DNA of 64,000 bases, from assembly GCA_033220425.1 (NCBI GenBank), contig CM065646.1, positions 1,309,501 to 1,373,500 of the forward strand. The letters run 5' to 3'. A program made the translations under genes and the position numbers. This DNA is from Lepraria neglecta. Lineage: Eukaryota > Ascomycota > Lecanoromycetes > Lecanorales > Stereocaulaceae. The notes under the pieces are model-generated. The model was not told where the DNA came from, did no database searches, and saw only the letters and a program-made list of their open reading frames with translations. Shown here in pieces: positions 1-10,232 of this stretch (the first letter of the stretch is position 1; each line of letters opens with the position of its first letter).

Positions 1-823
1 GCGATGTTGATATAGCTCCTTAAAACAGCCACCTTGGAGAGCGGCGCAATATCTACCCAGCGTGCGTTAGAATCGCTACTAATCAATCCATAACCTTAGA
101 TGACATACCCGTAATGACAACGGCAACCAGCGTCGTAACCCCCGCTGCGCCGAGGCCAGACATGAACCTACCAACGATGATTTGCTGCAGCGAAGCTGCG
201 GTGCCCCTGTCCCTGATCAGGCGCCATCGATGCAAGGGAAGGAGGAAGCATGAGAATGAGCTTCCTAAAGCAGCTTACGACAAGACACAGCCTAGACTGA
301 ACAGACAATACGCGACGAGAAGGGGTATTTTGCGTCCGAGGGCGTCGCTCGTGACCCCATACTAGTAGATGTACTTGTCAGCGTATTCTAGTGCATGATA
401 ACGATATGCAGCTGATAATATCTTCGAAAGATGAGGATTTTTCGAAAATTGAGTGGTAAATTCTATTATACGCTAGAGCTTAAAAGACGGATATACCCAC
501 AGCGGGTAAAGCAACGCTGAATCCAAGCGTGTATCCCGTCAGCATCCAAGGGCCTTTAGAAAGATTCCTGAATTCGGACGCAATGGTTGGATACGTCGCT
601 AATACGAGGGAAGTATCCGCATTGACGAGGAATACACCTGAGTACAGTCAGTACATAAGAAGAAACCTTCATCAGTAGCCATTTTATGCGACATGGTACC
701 TATGATTGCACTTATGAACTGGAGCAAAGCGTAGGGTACTTGGCTTGTTTCCTCCTTGGCGTCTGTCGATGGAGGCGCTGAGAGGAGAGGCCTGGTCTCG
801 TCATCTGGATCTTCGTCTGTCAT
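1..823 (-). CDS. MFS transporter, N-terminal half (runs off left edge)
   Basis: Proton-driven exporter or vacuolar carrier of the fungal DHA2/Vba-like MFS group. Exons I place at 823-700, 637-501, 361-279, 206-109 and 52-1, joined by GT-AG introns of 62, 139, 72 and 56 bases with fungal branch points; phases agree at every junction. About 164 residues are in the window. The soluble N-terminus has an acidic dileucine-type motif (DETRPLL), common in vacuolar members. TM1 follows (LQFISAIIGVFLVNADTSLV), then LATYPTIASEF and GPWMLTGYTLG, the motif A loop YGVTSDALGRK, and IIVGRFMSGLGAAG with DIAPLSKVAVLRSYIN, all hallmarks of this group. The C-terminal TM segments lie outside the window. It is transcribed in the same direction as the oxygenase upstream (360-base gap). 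Substrate unknown; start taken at the first in-frame ATG. Confidence 0.86.
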
Positions 824-1183
824 CTTGATTTGCGGAAAGGAGCTTTGGCTGCAAATACGATATTGTGAAGCGTGGAAGGCTGCATGAGGGAGGAATTGGG
901 GAAAGGCCGAATTTTAAATGATCGCTGGTGTCTAGCTCAAACTGCGTCAAGGCTCGGTGGGGCTGACTCCAGCGTGGGTCTGTGAGAGACCTTTTATTAT
1001 AAGCTTAATGCAGCTACCGCACTACCTAGAACCTGTCCGGCCTGAATGTCATGCTATATGGGTTCACTGGAAAACTACATGAATGCACCCTACTAACCAC
1101 CTATCGGCTAACACTTACCATACCGGCTCACAGATATATGCAATTAGCATACCACTCGGGGCTATAAACAACCAAGAAACCGT
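824..1183. other. intergenic, MFS promoter / oxygenase 3' end
   Basis: 360 bases between two minus-strand genes. It should hold the promoter of the MFS gene at 823 and the 3' end signals of the oxygenase gene ending at 1184. I see no ORF, repeat or clear operator in it. Confidence 0.5.
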
Positions 1184-2349
1184 CTAAGCTCCCGTTAGAA
1201 TCCAATTATCATTCTGATTCCAAGTATCCTTCCTCAGCATGGCGTATTTCATCTTCATCCATTCACCGCTAGTGAAAACCTCCTCTTCATCTCTTCCACC
1301 TTCAGAAACCAGCGGGCTCTTTACAGCTCTCATCAGTGTCTCATCCTCCGCCCTCAAAAAATACGCAAAGCTGTATCGCTCGTTCATCGCCTGTCCTGGC
1401 AAGGCACTAACCCGGTGTCGGCACGAGCGAAGCAGCTTGTTCGTGAGAAGGCTGAGACTGTCTCCAATATTCACAGTAGCACATCCAGCTCTTGGCTGCA
1501 CATATTCCCATTCCTGGCTCTCAGAGCCTATAACCTGTAGGCCGTGTTGCTTGGTGAACAAGAAAGTCATGGATCCCAAGTCAGTGTGCGGGACGTGCGA
1601 GGAGCCACTCTCGGAAGGGGGCTGGGCGTGGTATTTGAGCAGGCGGACTAGGTCTGGAGAAGGGAGGTGGGTGCGGTGGACATTGTTCAGGTTCTCGTTT
1701 GATTGGAGCATGAGGTTGGATGAGAGGGCGAGCAAGATGGCTGAGGCAGCAGCGGAGATGGCGCGGGCGAATCGGTGGAGGGAAGGCATGTATGTGTCGA
1801 CGACTTGGGGTCTTTTGAAGTCGGCCTCGCGTCCGAGCTTCATGATGCCGTCTTTTGGTAGCTGTGGAATAGGAGTCTGTCAGCATACGAGCTTTGAGGC
1901 TGTTGGGGAGAAGGATTGAAGGTATGACATACCGCGTAAGACTGAAACCCATCTTTGTTACCTGCGAGCTCACCATGATTTCGACCAATAGGCTTGTATC
2001 TAGGGTCTTTACTCAGTCTTGATCCATCTCGGAGGAGGCTTATCAAGGTCGCGAACCCATTCAATTTCCTCAGCGACAGCTTGTCGATGTCATAGAGCAT
2101 CAATTCATCTTCTGGCAAATCGAACATCTTATTTTCAAGTTCATATATGTCTTCCACGGTCTGAAGCACATTAGGCTCTGATCCCAACATATCAAGATAG
2201 AAGATTCCATCTCTGCAGCAGACATCGAACAGCTTTGCAGTCTCGGCGGTATTGCCACTGCGCAGAGCCTCGAAGCTGATAGTTTCTAGCTGTGCCACTG
2301 AAGGCTCGACGTCTTCACCGTCACCGGCTATAGTTTTGGCAGCACTCAT
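1184..2349 (-). CDS. 2-oxoglutarate/Fe(II)-dependent oxygenase, isopenicillin N synthase type
   Basis: Non-haem iron dioxygenase of the DIOX_N / 2OG-FeII_Oxy family, which hydroxylates, desaturates or ring-closes small molecules using 2-oxoglutarate and O2. Two exons, 2349-1933 and 1861-1184, flank a 71-base intron (GTATGT...CTGAC...CACAG); the product is about 364 residues, usual for the family (about 330-370). The iron triad is visible: H231-T-D233 in SSHVPHTDLGSMT and H288 in SCRHRVSALPG. The 2OG-binding R-x-S is R301/S303 in NERYSFAYFLR. The N-terminal DIOX_N part (FEALRSGNTAETAKLFDVC...DGIFYLDM) is also typical. Neighbours are an MFS gene and a sulfotransferase, so a tailoring role in a small-molecule pathway is likely. 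Substrate cannot be told. Cytosolic, no targeting signal seen. Confidence 0.9.
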
Positions 2350-2979
2350 TTTTCACAGTGAAGGGACTGAGTCTGTCTAGAGATGCTTGGCAGATGCATG
2401 AGTGACAGTCTCATTGTGACTCGTCCAGAACGAGCCATCAAGGCCAAGCCCACGCCGCAAATTCCCCCTTGGACACAAGGTCCTAGAACGGAAGTACCCA
2501 TAATCTCCACCACCGACGAGCATGAGATCTCTCGCTGCATCATGCACCACACGAAAATAGCCAGCCGCCAACCCGGCCAAGATCGGTGATCGGCAACCCC
2601 TCTCCAACAGCCGCGGCCGAGATCGGACGGATACCGCCAAGTGTATTAAATCGTGTACCACCACTAGCAGCCTCGTATAGAAACTAAGGTAGCTCTTGTT
2701 TGCTGTGGGGCTAGTACCTTAGTAGATTGACCGAGATCGCATTGAACTCGAAAGAACCTACACTCTACATATCCCATCTCCTCCTGCCGCGTATCAAGCC
2801 ACGGACATGCGAACTTCGAGATCTAGGCTCCGCTTTGACCGCATTCGTAGTTCGTGCATCGATCGAAGAACTCACCAGCTATACTTGCGACCTCTACGTC
2901 TCGAGATAAGGGCATACTAGCCAGACTACCCCAAGCGAAACTGTAGACACCACCAAGCCCAGCAGCACACCTCCCACCA
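2350..2979. other. intergenic, oxygenase promoter
   Basis: 630 bases between the oxygenase start (2349) and the sulfotransferase stop (2980). Small ORFs occur on both strands but have no recognisable domain and look like chance. It should contain the oxygenase promoter; no operator identified. Confidence 0.5.
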
Positions 2980-4015
2980 TTAACCCCACTTCACCCCACG
3001 CACAAAAAACCGCCTAGTCATCGCCTGCACCCACCAAACGCCCAACCCAACCACCGTACCCATCGAAGCCGCCCGCAAAAGCCTCCCCGCCGCCACTCTA
3101 CCCCTCGACCTCGCCCTCACCCGCATCTTCACAATCCAGTCTCCCCCCTCATTTTCCCGTGGGTAAGGATGACTTGGAACATCCACACCCAAAAATGCAC
3201 AAAGCGGGTCCCACCCATCCGCGAGCCCAAACTCCAACACCTTCCTTCCCGACCGGTTCGCCGTCGCGCGGATCTCCTCATAGTGCGCTAGCATGGCCGC
3301 TTTCCCGTTGGCTTCAAAGTCGTCTGCGAATAAGCATTGCCAATATTTGCATCTCAGCGGATGCACGAGAGCGGTGACCCAGTCGAAACGCTGCAGCACG
3401 GCGTGGAGCCAGTAGTTCCGTGCTTGGAGGAGGGTGTTTCCGCACGACCGGTGCCAGTCCCCCGGGTCACGGTTGGTAAGGATGATTTTGGCGTCGGGAT
3501 ACGCAGCCATGAGTTCGCGGCCGAACGCTATCGCTGGTAAATCACAGACAGACTGTTTAGCAGGCATGCAATTAGCCTGCGAATAATGGCGCGCGGGGCC
3601 TGAGATGCAGTTTTATCCTGGCCAAAATTATAAACAACAACACACACTGTAATGACCCAGCAGCTGGTCCCACTGCTTCTTCCCAAACGAGCCCTTCCCA
3701 TCGTATTTTGCTTCGAAGGCCTCGAGCCACATGGCGCAGTCGCGCGGGTACCCATTCATGGCCGTGCGCATGTGATAGCATTTTCCAAAGCCTAGTTGGT
3801 CCAGAGCTTTTTGCATAGCTATGGCGAGGTCAGCTGGAGGGTACGATGGAGGGTAGGATAGTATGATGGAGGGGTAAAGCACAAGAAGTTCCGGTGCGAG
3901 GATAGCCTAGCGCAAGCACTTTCATGGGGACGATTCGGTGTCGTAGATGCGGATCTTCATCGATCATGGGGACCTGGAGGTCTGCGAATTGTTTTCGAGG
4001 CATCGTAAAGCTCAC
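2980..4015 (-). CDS. Sulfotransferase_4-type P-loop sulfotransferase, C-terminal TM anchor
   Basis: Member of the fungal P-loop family often mislabelled NAD-dependent epimerase and now placed with Sulfotransferase_4; expected to use PAPS, though few members are characterised. Exons 4015-3883, 3818-3646 and 3552-2980, with introns of 64 and 93 bases, give about 292 residues, a normal length. The 5'-phosphosulfate loop GYPRTGTSS (residues 37-45) is completed across intron 1, followed by QKALDQLGFGKCYHM. The second nucleotide-binding strand is AYPDAKIILTNRDPGDWHRS (about 119-136). A glycine/valine/tryptophan-rich helix near the C-terminus (TVVGLGVWWVQAM) is a probable membrane anchor. The gene is divergent from the arylsulfotransferase at 4394. 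Substrate unknown; the shared promoter suggests the two enzymes work in one process. Confidence 0.85.
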
Positions 4016-4393
4016 TCTATGTACTCAGAAGAATGTAGTGTGTTAGCAGGATCTCTCAAAGAAAAGAGAAACGCGGATGGATGATCGTGTCAGTGAGATC
4101 TGGTCTCCAGTGCACTTGATAGATCTAGACTCAAAAAGTGCCCTCGACCGGTAAAATCCGATCTCTCCGCTTTCGTGGATTGACCGAGACTTCCCGTAGT
4201 GAGCGATGCAGAGACGTTCGGAAAAGCTTTCTTTCTCTGCCGGAGAAGTATAAAGTCCGAACGAATCGCTGTCAGACATCGACTTTGGTAGCCGGTCTAG
4301 ATTCTCAATGCTGGCGCTCTCGTCAAACAGTGTATCCGTCTTTCTCGCACCCTCGACTTTCTTAAGGCCAAACTTCGCAGCCGCGGGAAAGAG
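4016..4393. promoter_or_regulatory. bidirectional promoter region between two sulfotransferase genes
   Basis: 378 bases separate the start codons of the divergent sulfotransferase (-) and arylsulfotransferase (+) genes, so both promoters must lie here or overlap. One CGG...CCG arrangement (around 4220-4242, in TTCGGAAAAGC...CTGCCGGAG) could suit a Zn2Cys6 regulator, but a single spaced pair is weak evidence. Confidence 0.5.
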
Positions 4394-6182
4394 ATGTATT
4401 CACCGTTCTGGATAACAGTATGGCTTCATCTCAGCCTAATCCGCCACGCTGCGCACGCTTCAGCTCTGCTAACAGTACGTCACTCCCATCCCGACCAATT
4501 AATCCATTCGTACCGCTAAGCAACAACCTCCCATAACAGAGACCAGATCTGAACGCGCCCCGATTAACTTTGCATGTGAACCGCCTAGAGCCAACCGACG
4601 CAGACAAAATATTCCTCACAGACTATCTCACAGGACACGACGCGCCTCTAATCTATGACCTACAAGGAGTCAGTTAACAACTCCCATGCCCCAACCACCA
4701 GGCACTCTGACAGCCTTCCAGAACCCAATCTGGGTCGGCGGCAAGCCATGGGAGACAAATCGGAATTACCACGCCCATAATCTCCACACAGCCTCTTATC
4801 AAGGCTCACAGCATCTCGCGTATAGCAAGCTTTCGAGAAGTGCAGACGGCTTAAACAATACAAATGCGAATATCATCATGAACAGCCATTACGAAATGGT
4901 GGCCGAATTGCTTAAGTCGCATGATCTCACGGAGCTCGACCCGCATGAATTTGAATTGATTGACAACGGGACAAAGGTCATACAGTTGGGCCGAATCAGG
5001 CGCCCTTCGGACTGGCCCTATGGGAAGGATGGCGTTATCGGAGAGTCGGTGTTGCAGCTGGTTGATATAGCTACAGGAGACGTAGAATTTGAGTGGCGGT
5101 CTCTGGATCAGGTGCCTCTCGATGAGAGCTGTCATACCTATCCAGACATTGACTATTTGTAAGAGCAATCCGTCATCTTTAGTAACGAAGCTAAAGGCGA
5201 TGTCAGTCACTTAAATTCCGCCGCAAAAGACTCCGAGGGTGATTACATCATCAATGGATATCATGTGTGCACTATCTATAAGATCAATGGAACGGATGGC
5301 TCGATCATCTGGCGTTTGGGAGGGAAAAAGAGCGATTTTACGATGCTTGATGGATACGAACTGATGCGCATGCACCACATCCGTATCCGACCCCTCGACA
5401 GCATTAAGCTGCCGACAGCGCTTCGGGCGCAAGTCACTGACACAACTCATTTGGCATTATCGATATTTGACAACGCAGTGATCAGACCATCCGCTGGGTC
5501 TTCCGCAAGCATAGTGGTGCTATTGGACCTCGAAGCTAGGACGGGACAGGTTGTGGAGCGATATGTGCAGCCGGATGGTATGTTCGGTGCCTTGTTCGGG
5601 AGCGTGCAGTTCCTGCCTAATGGAGATCGCTTTATCGGGTGGGGGGGACAGCGTAGCATTTCGCAATACACGCAGAACAACGAACTGGTGTTTCACGCTG
5701 AGCTAGCAGACGCTGCGACTCCGACATTCAGTTACCGTGCGTTCATAGGGTCTTGGGTAGGACTTCCCACGACCAATCCAGATGTGTTCAGCTACTCTTG
5801 GACTTGCACCTGGCAAACGACCATGTACGCCAGCTGGAACGGCGCGACCGAAGTGAGGTCATGGAGATTCTTCGGTGGCGTATCTGCATCGGGTCCTTTC
5901 AAGCTGGCGGTGGCTGTTAATAAAGTTGGCTTCGAGACTCGAGCCGTGGCAAGTTTCTTCGCCAGCCATGCTTATGTAGAAGGAGTGGGGTGGGACGGCG
6001 CTTTGCTTGGACGCTCCGAGATAGTGGCCACACGAGTCCCCAGACCGGATCTGGCTGCATACTGCAATGAGTTTCGCTGCGACCAAAAAATTAATTGGAC
6101 GGAGGCAGACTGGTTTCAACATTGCCGCTCGGAGACTCTCAACATATTAGGGATTGTAGCTGTCCAGGCTGTTTTAGAATAG
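4394..6182 (+). CDS. arylsulfotransferase (ASST, Arylsulfotran_2-like), secreted
   Basis: PAPS-independent arylsulfate sulfotransferase-like beta-propeller protein. In the bacterial family sulfate is moved from a phenolic sulfate to a phenol; the fungal branch is poorly characterised. Exons 4394-4474, 4540-4668, 4722-5158 and 5183-6182 give about 548 residues. Residues 1-22 form a signal peptide (MYSPFWITVWLHLSLIRHAA). Family blocks in order: RPDLNAPRLTLHV, LIYDLQGNPIWVGG, HEFELIDNGTKVIQLG, VDIATGDVEFEWRSLDQV, GDYIINGYHVCTIYKINGTD, GSIIWRLGGKKSDF, LSIFDNA and VQFLPNGDRFIGWGG. Introns 1 and 2 (65 and 53 bases) are normal. The third break is odd: TAA at 5160-5162 is in frame, and only a 24-base GTAAGA...TTTAG intron (5159-5182) would remove it. 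Both readings keep the same frame downstream, so this is either a very short intron or a nonsense mutation. Confidence 0.78.
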
Positions 6183-6481
6183 ATTGAGAGTCGCGTTTCG
6201 AGCAAGCTACCTAGATCCGCCCTGCATTGATCCCGTCGGACTTAGCCATGTTAAATAATGCAATGTGTTCGATCGAGTCAAGACTTGCCGGGCTTCATAT
6301 ACCCAATCTAAATAAATGGGATATTGCGAGGGACCTAGAGGATGTGGGAAAAGAGTCAGTCGTCCAAAATGTCCCCCTCTCTCCCTGAGAACGCGCTATT
6401 TCTATGTCTCCATTCTTTTATAGCCATCTCAGCTATCTTCCGCCGTATCTGGTCGTTTAAACCTCAAGTGAGATTGCACTT
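6183..6481. other. intergenic between convergent genes
   Basis: 299 bases between the stops of the arylsulfotransferase (+) and the second MFS gene (-). No ORF or repeat seen; it should hold both 3' ends. Confidence 0.45.
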
Positions 6482-8376
6482 TCATCCTACATTCACACAC
6501 CACCTTCTCAACGCCCCGGCCCCAACAACTCCACATCCATATAGCGCTGCACAAAGCCAGAAGGGAATTCCCAGCGGCAAGACTCGGGCCTTGAGTACCA
6601 GTCCAAATAGTAAGGACCACAGTGGTGCCGCCGTTAACCCAGTGATTGTTTGAAGCAAGCCCGTCTTGACATAGAAGTCCGCGACAGTCTCGCTCTGCGG
6701 TAGACTCAACGTACCATAAGCCGTCAAAGAATCACCCAGCCCAACACCACTAGTATAAACGCATAGGGAAATTATGAACAGGGTCGCTGAGACGAAGAAA
6801 CCGAGACCGATCATACCGAGTGCATTAACCAGGAGAGAGATTTGGGTGATTAGCAGATCGATGCTATTAGTGCTCAATCTCGGCTCCAATACCAATTTGC
6901 GAAAGGTCGGCAGCGCGAACAGCATAATAGCGGATACTAGAGCCTTAAGGGCCAAGGCTGAGTTGACGGTTGCAAGCGGCCAGGAAAAGACTAGGGAAAT
7001 GTATTGTAACAGGAGAACTTGGATATTATTGGCAAAACCATTGACGGCGAAGAGAAGTAGAACGGTGAATGTGGGGTTCGGGGCGCGGAATAGGGTTGAG
7101 AGAGTGCGGTATGAGGCACGCCAGGAATTGAAGAGAGTGCTGATGATGTGAGGCTAAAGGCTGTTAGCAGGAGTCGGAGAGCGGACCGGGAATGAGTAGA
7201 ATTACCCGGTGCTTGGCTTGCTGGGCGAAAACAGGTCGGTCTGGTGAAATCGATGGCGTTGGTGAGGACTCGAGGTCATCGACAGAGTCGACTATCGGTA
7301 CAGCTTCCTCTATAGTAATAGAGTCCTGACCACATTCCTCTGGAATCCACATGGCAATCCATGCAGTGCCAGCGAAGCAAAAAGTGGAAATTGCATTCAG
7401 GAGATAGACGTGGTCGCTCAAAAGTAGAGAGTTGATGGCTGCTCCGGCGACGTCTGCCAAGAGATACATTCCGCTAGTGTAATTGTAGATTTTTGTCCTA
7501 AGGTTGTGAGCAGATATAACGTGACGATGCCACCATGAGGAGCCATCAGGTTGAACGTACAAGTCTTCTGAGGAAGCCAAATTTGCCATGCACGTGGTGA
7601 TGATCGTTATCCGTGTTATTGTCCCACCACCGATCAAGTCGAAAGCGAAAGACAAAAGGGCGACATAACTGGACCAAGGCTGCCAAGTCCAGACTACAAC
7701 GGCTTCATTAGAATACTTTCAGAAATGGAAAGGACATCGGGAGCCTCGACGCACATATCATGATAGAGAACAGTACGCCAGCGGCTGAACAGAGCAAATT
7801 CAGAATGACAAGGTAGCGAAGGCCGAACTCTGGCAACAGTTGTTTGAATGAAGCCAGAACGAGAAGCCCTGAAACTCGGTAAATTCAATATCAGCAAAAT
7901 ACTAACGTTGCGTTTAGTCCAAGTTCCGAGGAGATGATGCGCAAGGAAAGCGATGGCCAGGATGCAGGAGGCTTACCCGGTAGCATCGTCAGACATTGGT
8001 CAACACCCACGATTATTGATAGAGGGTACTGAATGTCGTATATTTTGCAAACGCTTTCTTCGACGTCATTGTGATGATTGGTTTGGGTCGATTTATGGGA
8101 CAAGTAATAAAGATGACACTGCGCCTGTTCGAAGAGAAAGACCCTCGAGTTTCTGGTGACAGCCAACGCAAGGTTGCCAAGCACAATAATGGCGCTCAGC
8201 AAGAACAACTGTCGACTGACTGGCATCTTTGGCGTGCGAGCCTCCTGAAATGTGATGCTATTCGGGATCAAGGGACGAACCGTACTTAGTTCTAGTGGTG
8301 AGGGAGAAGAGCTAGCTTGGAGCGAGGCTTGAGGCATTGAGCATGGTCGCATATATAGGTCCTTTAGTCGTACCAT
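6482..8376 (-). CDS. MFS transporter, 12-TM type
   Basis: Complete fungal major facilitator, probably a plasma-membrane exporter. Exons 8376-7977, 7868-7755, 7693-7561, 7497-7206 and 7153-6482 join in phase over introns of 108, 61, 63 and 52 bases and give about 536 residues. A long cytosolic N-terminus (RPLIPNSITF) leads to TM1 (LFLLSAIIVLGNLALAV). Then come CKIYDIQYPLSIIVGVDQ, a degenerate motif A region (LPGLLVLASFKQLLPEFGLR), the GGG-containing helix FAFDLIGGGTITRI and a cytosolic acidic loop (IVDSVDDLESSPTPS). The C-terminal half includes LLFAVNGFANNIQVLLLQ, IGLGFFVSATLFIISLCVY and the last helix GIPFWLCAALYGCGVVGAGA. It is not a duplicate of the MFS gene at 1-823, which belongs to another subgroup. 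It closes the cluster on the transposon side. Substrate unknown. Confidence 0.85.
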
Positions 8377-8786
8377 GGAGGCAACAGAGCAGAAGTTAGG
8401 CTCCTATGTCAGCTGTTCTTAGGGGTCACAAATATTGTAGCGCGTGATAAAGCTCAACGTGACTGTGATGCTGTCGAATACTCTATACCCAAGGAAATGG
8501 CTCCAGTGATCGATATTCTCATTCGAGCGTAGTCTACCTAGGAGTTCCCCTTGATATGTGAAGATAAGAAAGAGAAGAGAGTACCCCTATTATTTTAAAT
8601 GTGGTTCTTTCCGAAAATTTGATCTTTTTCCGTAGCCCCCCCACCAAAATTTAGTGCAAACCCTACGCACCTGGATCGAACCACCATAGAAGCTCAAAAG
8701 ACATCCCAAATTAGTAAAATTGACGCTGGAACGATGTATAATTGGTCTATTCTTGGTGTAGCTACTCTGCGACGCTTGCGCTAACA
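8377..8786. other. intergenic between MFS gene and transposon block
   Basis: 410 bases holding the MFS promoter and the last stretch of ordinary composition before the repeats. I find no gene here. Confidence 0.45.
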
Positions 8787-8897
8787 TGTTACTGTCTCCA
8801 GTGCTCCGCCGCCGGCCCTGACCATACTATTACGAGCCAAGAACATGCTGGAAGGAACGCGCCAGGGGGCGCACGAACCATCATGGGCTTGGCAGGG

Positions 8898-9025
8898 ACA
8901 TGGTTCAAACGAATCGATGTTCGACTCGGACATGGTTCAAACGAATCGATGTTCAACTCGGACATGGTTCAAACGAATCGATGTTCAACTCGGACATGGT
9001 TCAAACGAATCAGTGTTCGACTCGT
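8898..9025. repeat. 32-bp tandem repeat, four units
   Basis: Units 8898-8929, 8930-8961, 8962-8993 and 8994-9025, each beginning ACATGGTTCAAACGAATC, with only one to a few differences between them. It sits inside the inverted LTR fragment, where sister LTRs carry a different short direct repeat. Confidence 0.93.
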
Positions 9026-9031
9026 TTGAAC
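8999..9031. repeat. 10-bp inverted repeat at the end of the tandem array
   Basis: GTTCAAACGA (8999-9008) and its exact complement TCGTTTGAAC (9022-9031), 13-base loop. It could fold as a hairpin; role unknown. Confidence 0.85.
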
Positions 9032-9343
9032 ATGGATACTTGGCATGGATTTCCTATTACTACATATGCGGAGCACTGCTTATCACTTAGAGCCTCGTGC
9101 TTAACTTTCTATTTACATCTGAACTATATACGATAGATCTCTTAGGCTAGGCACTAAATATATATCATCTAATTACATACCAGACCCGCTTAGTATCGCT
9201 TGAAGCCTGCTTTATACTCTTATACGATTATACCGCTATCATTATTAAGAATCTTTCTTCTAATAACAGAATAGGTTTTAATGCCTATTCAGGCAACTGA
9301 TACCAAATCAGGTAGTCATGGGATGCTTGGCATCAACCATCAA

Positions 9344-9970
9344 ACTGTGGTTGAATCCGCTGCGCACTTCTTCGCAATAATGCCCCGCGCCACATACACC
9401 ATATGATATCGAGATGATTTCATAAGTTTTGGAACCAAGCATGCGCTTGCTTGCGCATCAAGAATTTTTAGAATCGGCCTATTTACGCAATAGTTATGAC
9501 TAAAAGAAGCGTTTTCGCCATGTTTTGCAGGCAGCGCGAGCTCGGTGGCAAATGCCAAGCATTGAGCTTGGCACCCCGGACCCTGGAATATCAAAAGTTG
9601 AATGCGCACCGTAACTTCTTCGTAGCAATACCTCGCGCCACATACATCATATAATATCGAGATGATTCCATAAGTTCTAGAACCAAGCATGCGCTTTCTA
9701 ATACCGTCGAATTTTTCAAAATCGGTCCATTTGCGCAAAAGTTATGAGTAAAAGAAGCGTTTTCGCCATGTTTTTCTGGCGGTGCCAGATGCCAAGCACT
9801 GAGCTTGGCGCCCCCGGACCCTGGAACATCAAAAGTTGAATGCGCACTACAACTTCTTCGCAGCAATGCCCCGCGCCACATACGTGATACGATATCATCA
9901 TAATTTCATAAGTTTTGGAACCAAGCATGTGCTTTCCAACGCCGTTCGAATTTTGAAATTTGGCTAAGGA
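9344..9970. repeat. about 240-bp direct repeats inside Helitron A, 2.5 copies
   Basis: Copies begin near 9344, 9591 and 9831. The landmark TTCTTCG recurs at 9368, 9616 and 9854 (steps of 248 and 238 bases), and each copy has GCCCCGCGCCACATAC or a close variant. The third copy is cut short. The same unit occurs about twice in Helitron B and once in Helitron C, always on the 5' side. Confidence 0.88.
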
Positions 9971-10198
9971 TTGGCTAAGGAAAGCTCAAAAAACATGTTT
10001 TTGCCTGCGGACTTCCCTGAAGCTACCCCCGCAGCCGCCCCCGACGCACTAATATACTAAATCCTTAATAAGTTTTGCCCTATTAGGATTAGGGCTTAAC
10101 TTTATGTATACAAAATATACTATAAATAGAGGGCTTTCTAATTCCGCTTAAATTTTCTAAATCGAGTATAAGATAAGCGAGATATAGCCGTTTTTACG

Positions 10199-10219
10199 GT
10201 AATCTTCTGTGAAGATTAT
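10199..10219 (+). other. Helitron A terminal hairpin
   Basis: Nine-base stem, three-base loop, 13 bases before the CTTG end; equivalent to 46766-46786 in B and 50946-50966 in C. Confidence 0.85.
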
Positions 10220-10232
10220 AGATACTAACTTG

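Larger units (their letters stand above)
8787..9251 (-). mobile_element. LTR fragment, GyB/GyC-like, inverted, abutting Helitron A
   Basis: From TGTTACTG at 8787 to the Helitron junction. The stretch 9030-9251 matches, as reverse complement, the LTRs at 10233, 14368 and 24656 (shared blocks such as CTTGGCATGGATTTCCTATT and AGATCTCTTAGGCTAGGCAC). It is much less RIP-altered than the other copies. It stops at the A|T where Helitron A begins. No internal domain is attached; a truncated fossil LTR. Confidence 0.65.
9252..10232 (+). mobile_element. Helitron A, non-autonomous
   Basis: Starts A|TCTTTCTTCTAATAA and ends CTTG|T. Near the 3' end GTAATCTTC (10199-10207), loop TGT, GAAGATTAT (10211-10219) forms the terminal hairpin, followed by 13 bases. 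Both ends match Helitrons B and C in this window. It has no Rep or helicase coding. About 700 bases in the middle are a 240-bp repeat (next entry). The left part has normal composition, while from about 10040 it is AT-rich. Its left and right flanks are LTR pieces in opposite orientation, so the copy may be a recombination product. Confidence 0.82.

Noticed and set aside
1239-1919. 226-codon open frame on the plus strand
   Set aside because: Lies opposite the oxygenase exon 2, which has clear catalytic motifs; a shadow frame.
8898-9025. CRISPR-like array of 32-bp repeats
   Set aside because: Units abut directly with no spacers and the genome is fungal; a plain tandem repeat.
8742-9136. Three overlapping plus-strand ORFs
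   Set aside because: Produced by the 32-bp tandem repeat read in different frames; no domain.
9340-9928. Minus-strand ORFs of 70-132 codons
   Set aside because: The same peptide-like strings recur only because of the 240-bp repeats in Helitron A; no known domain.
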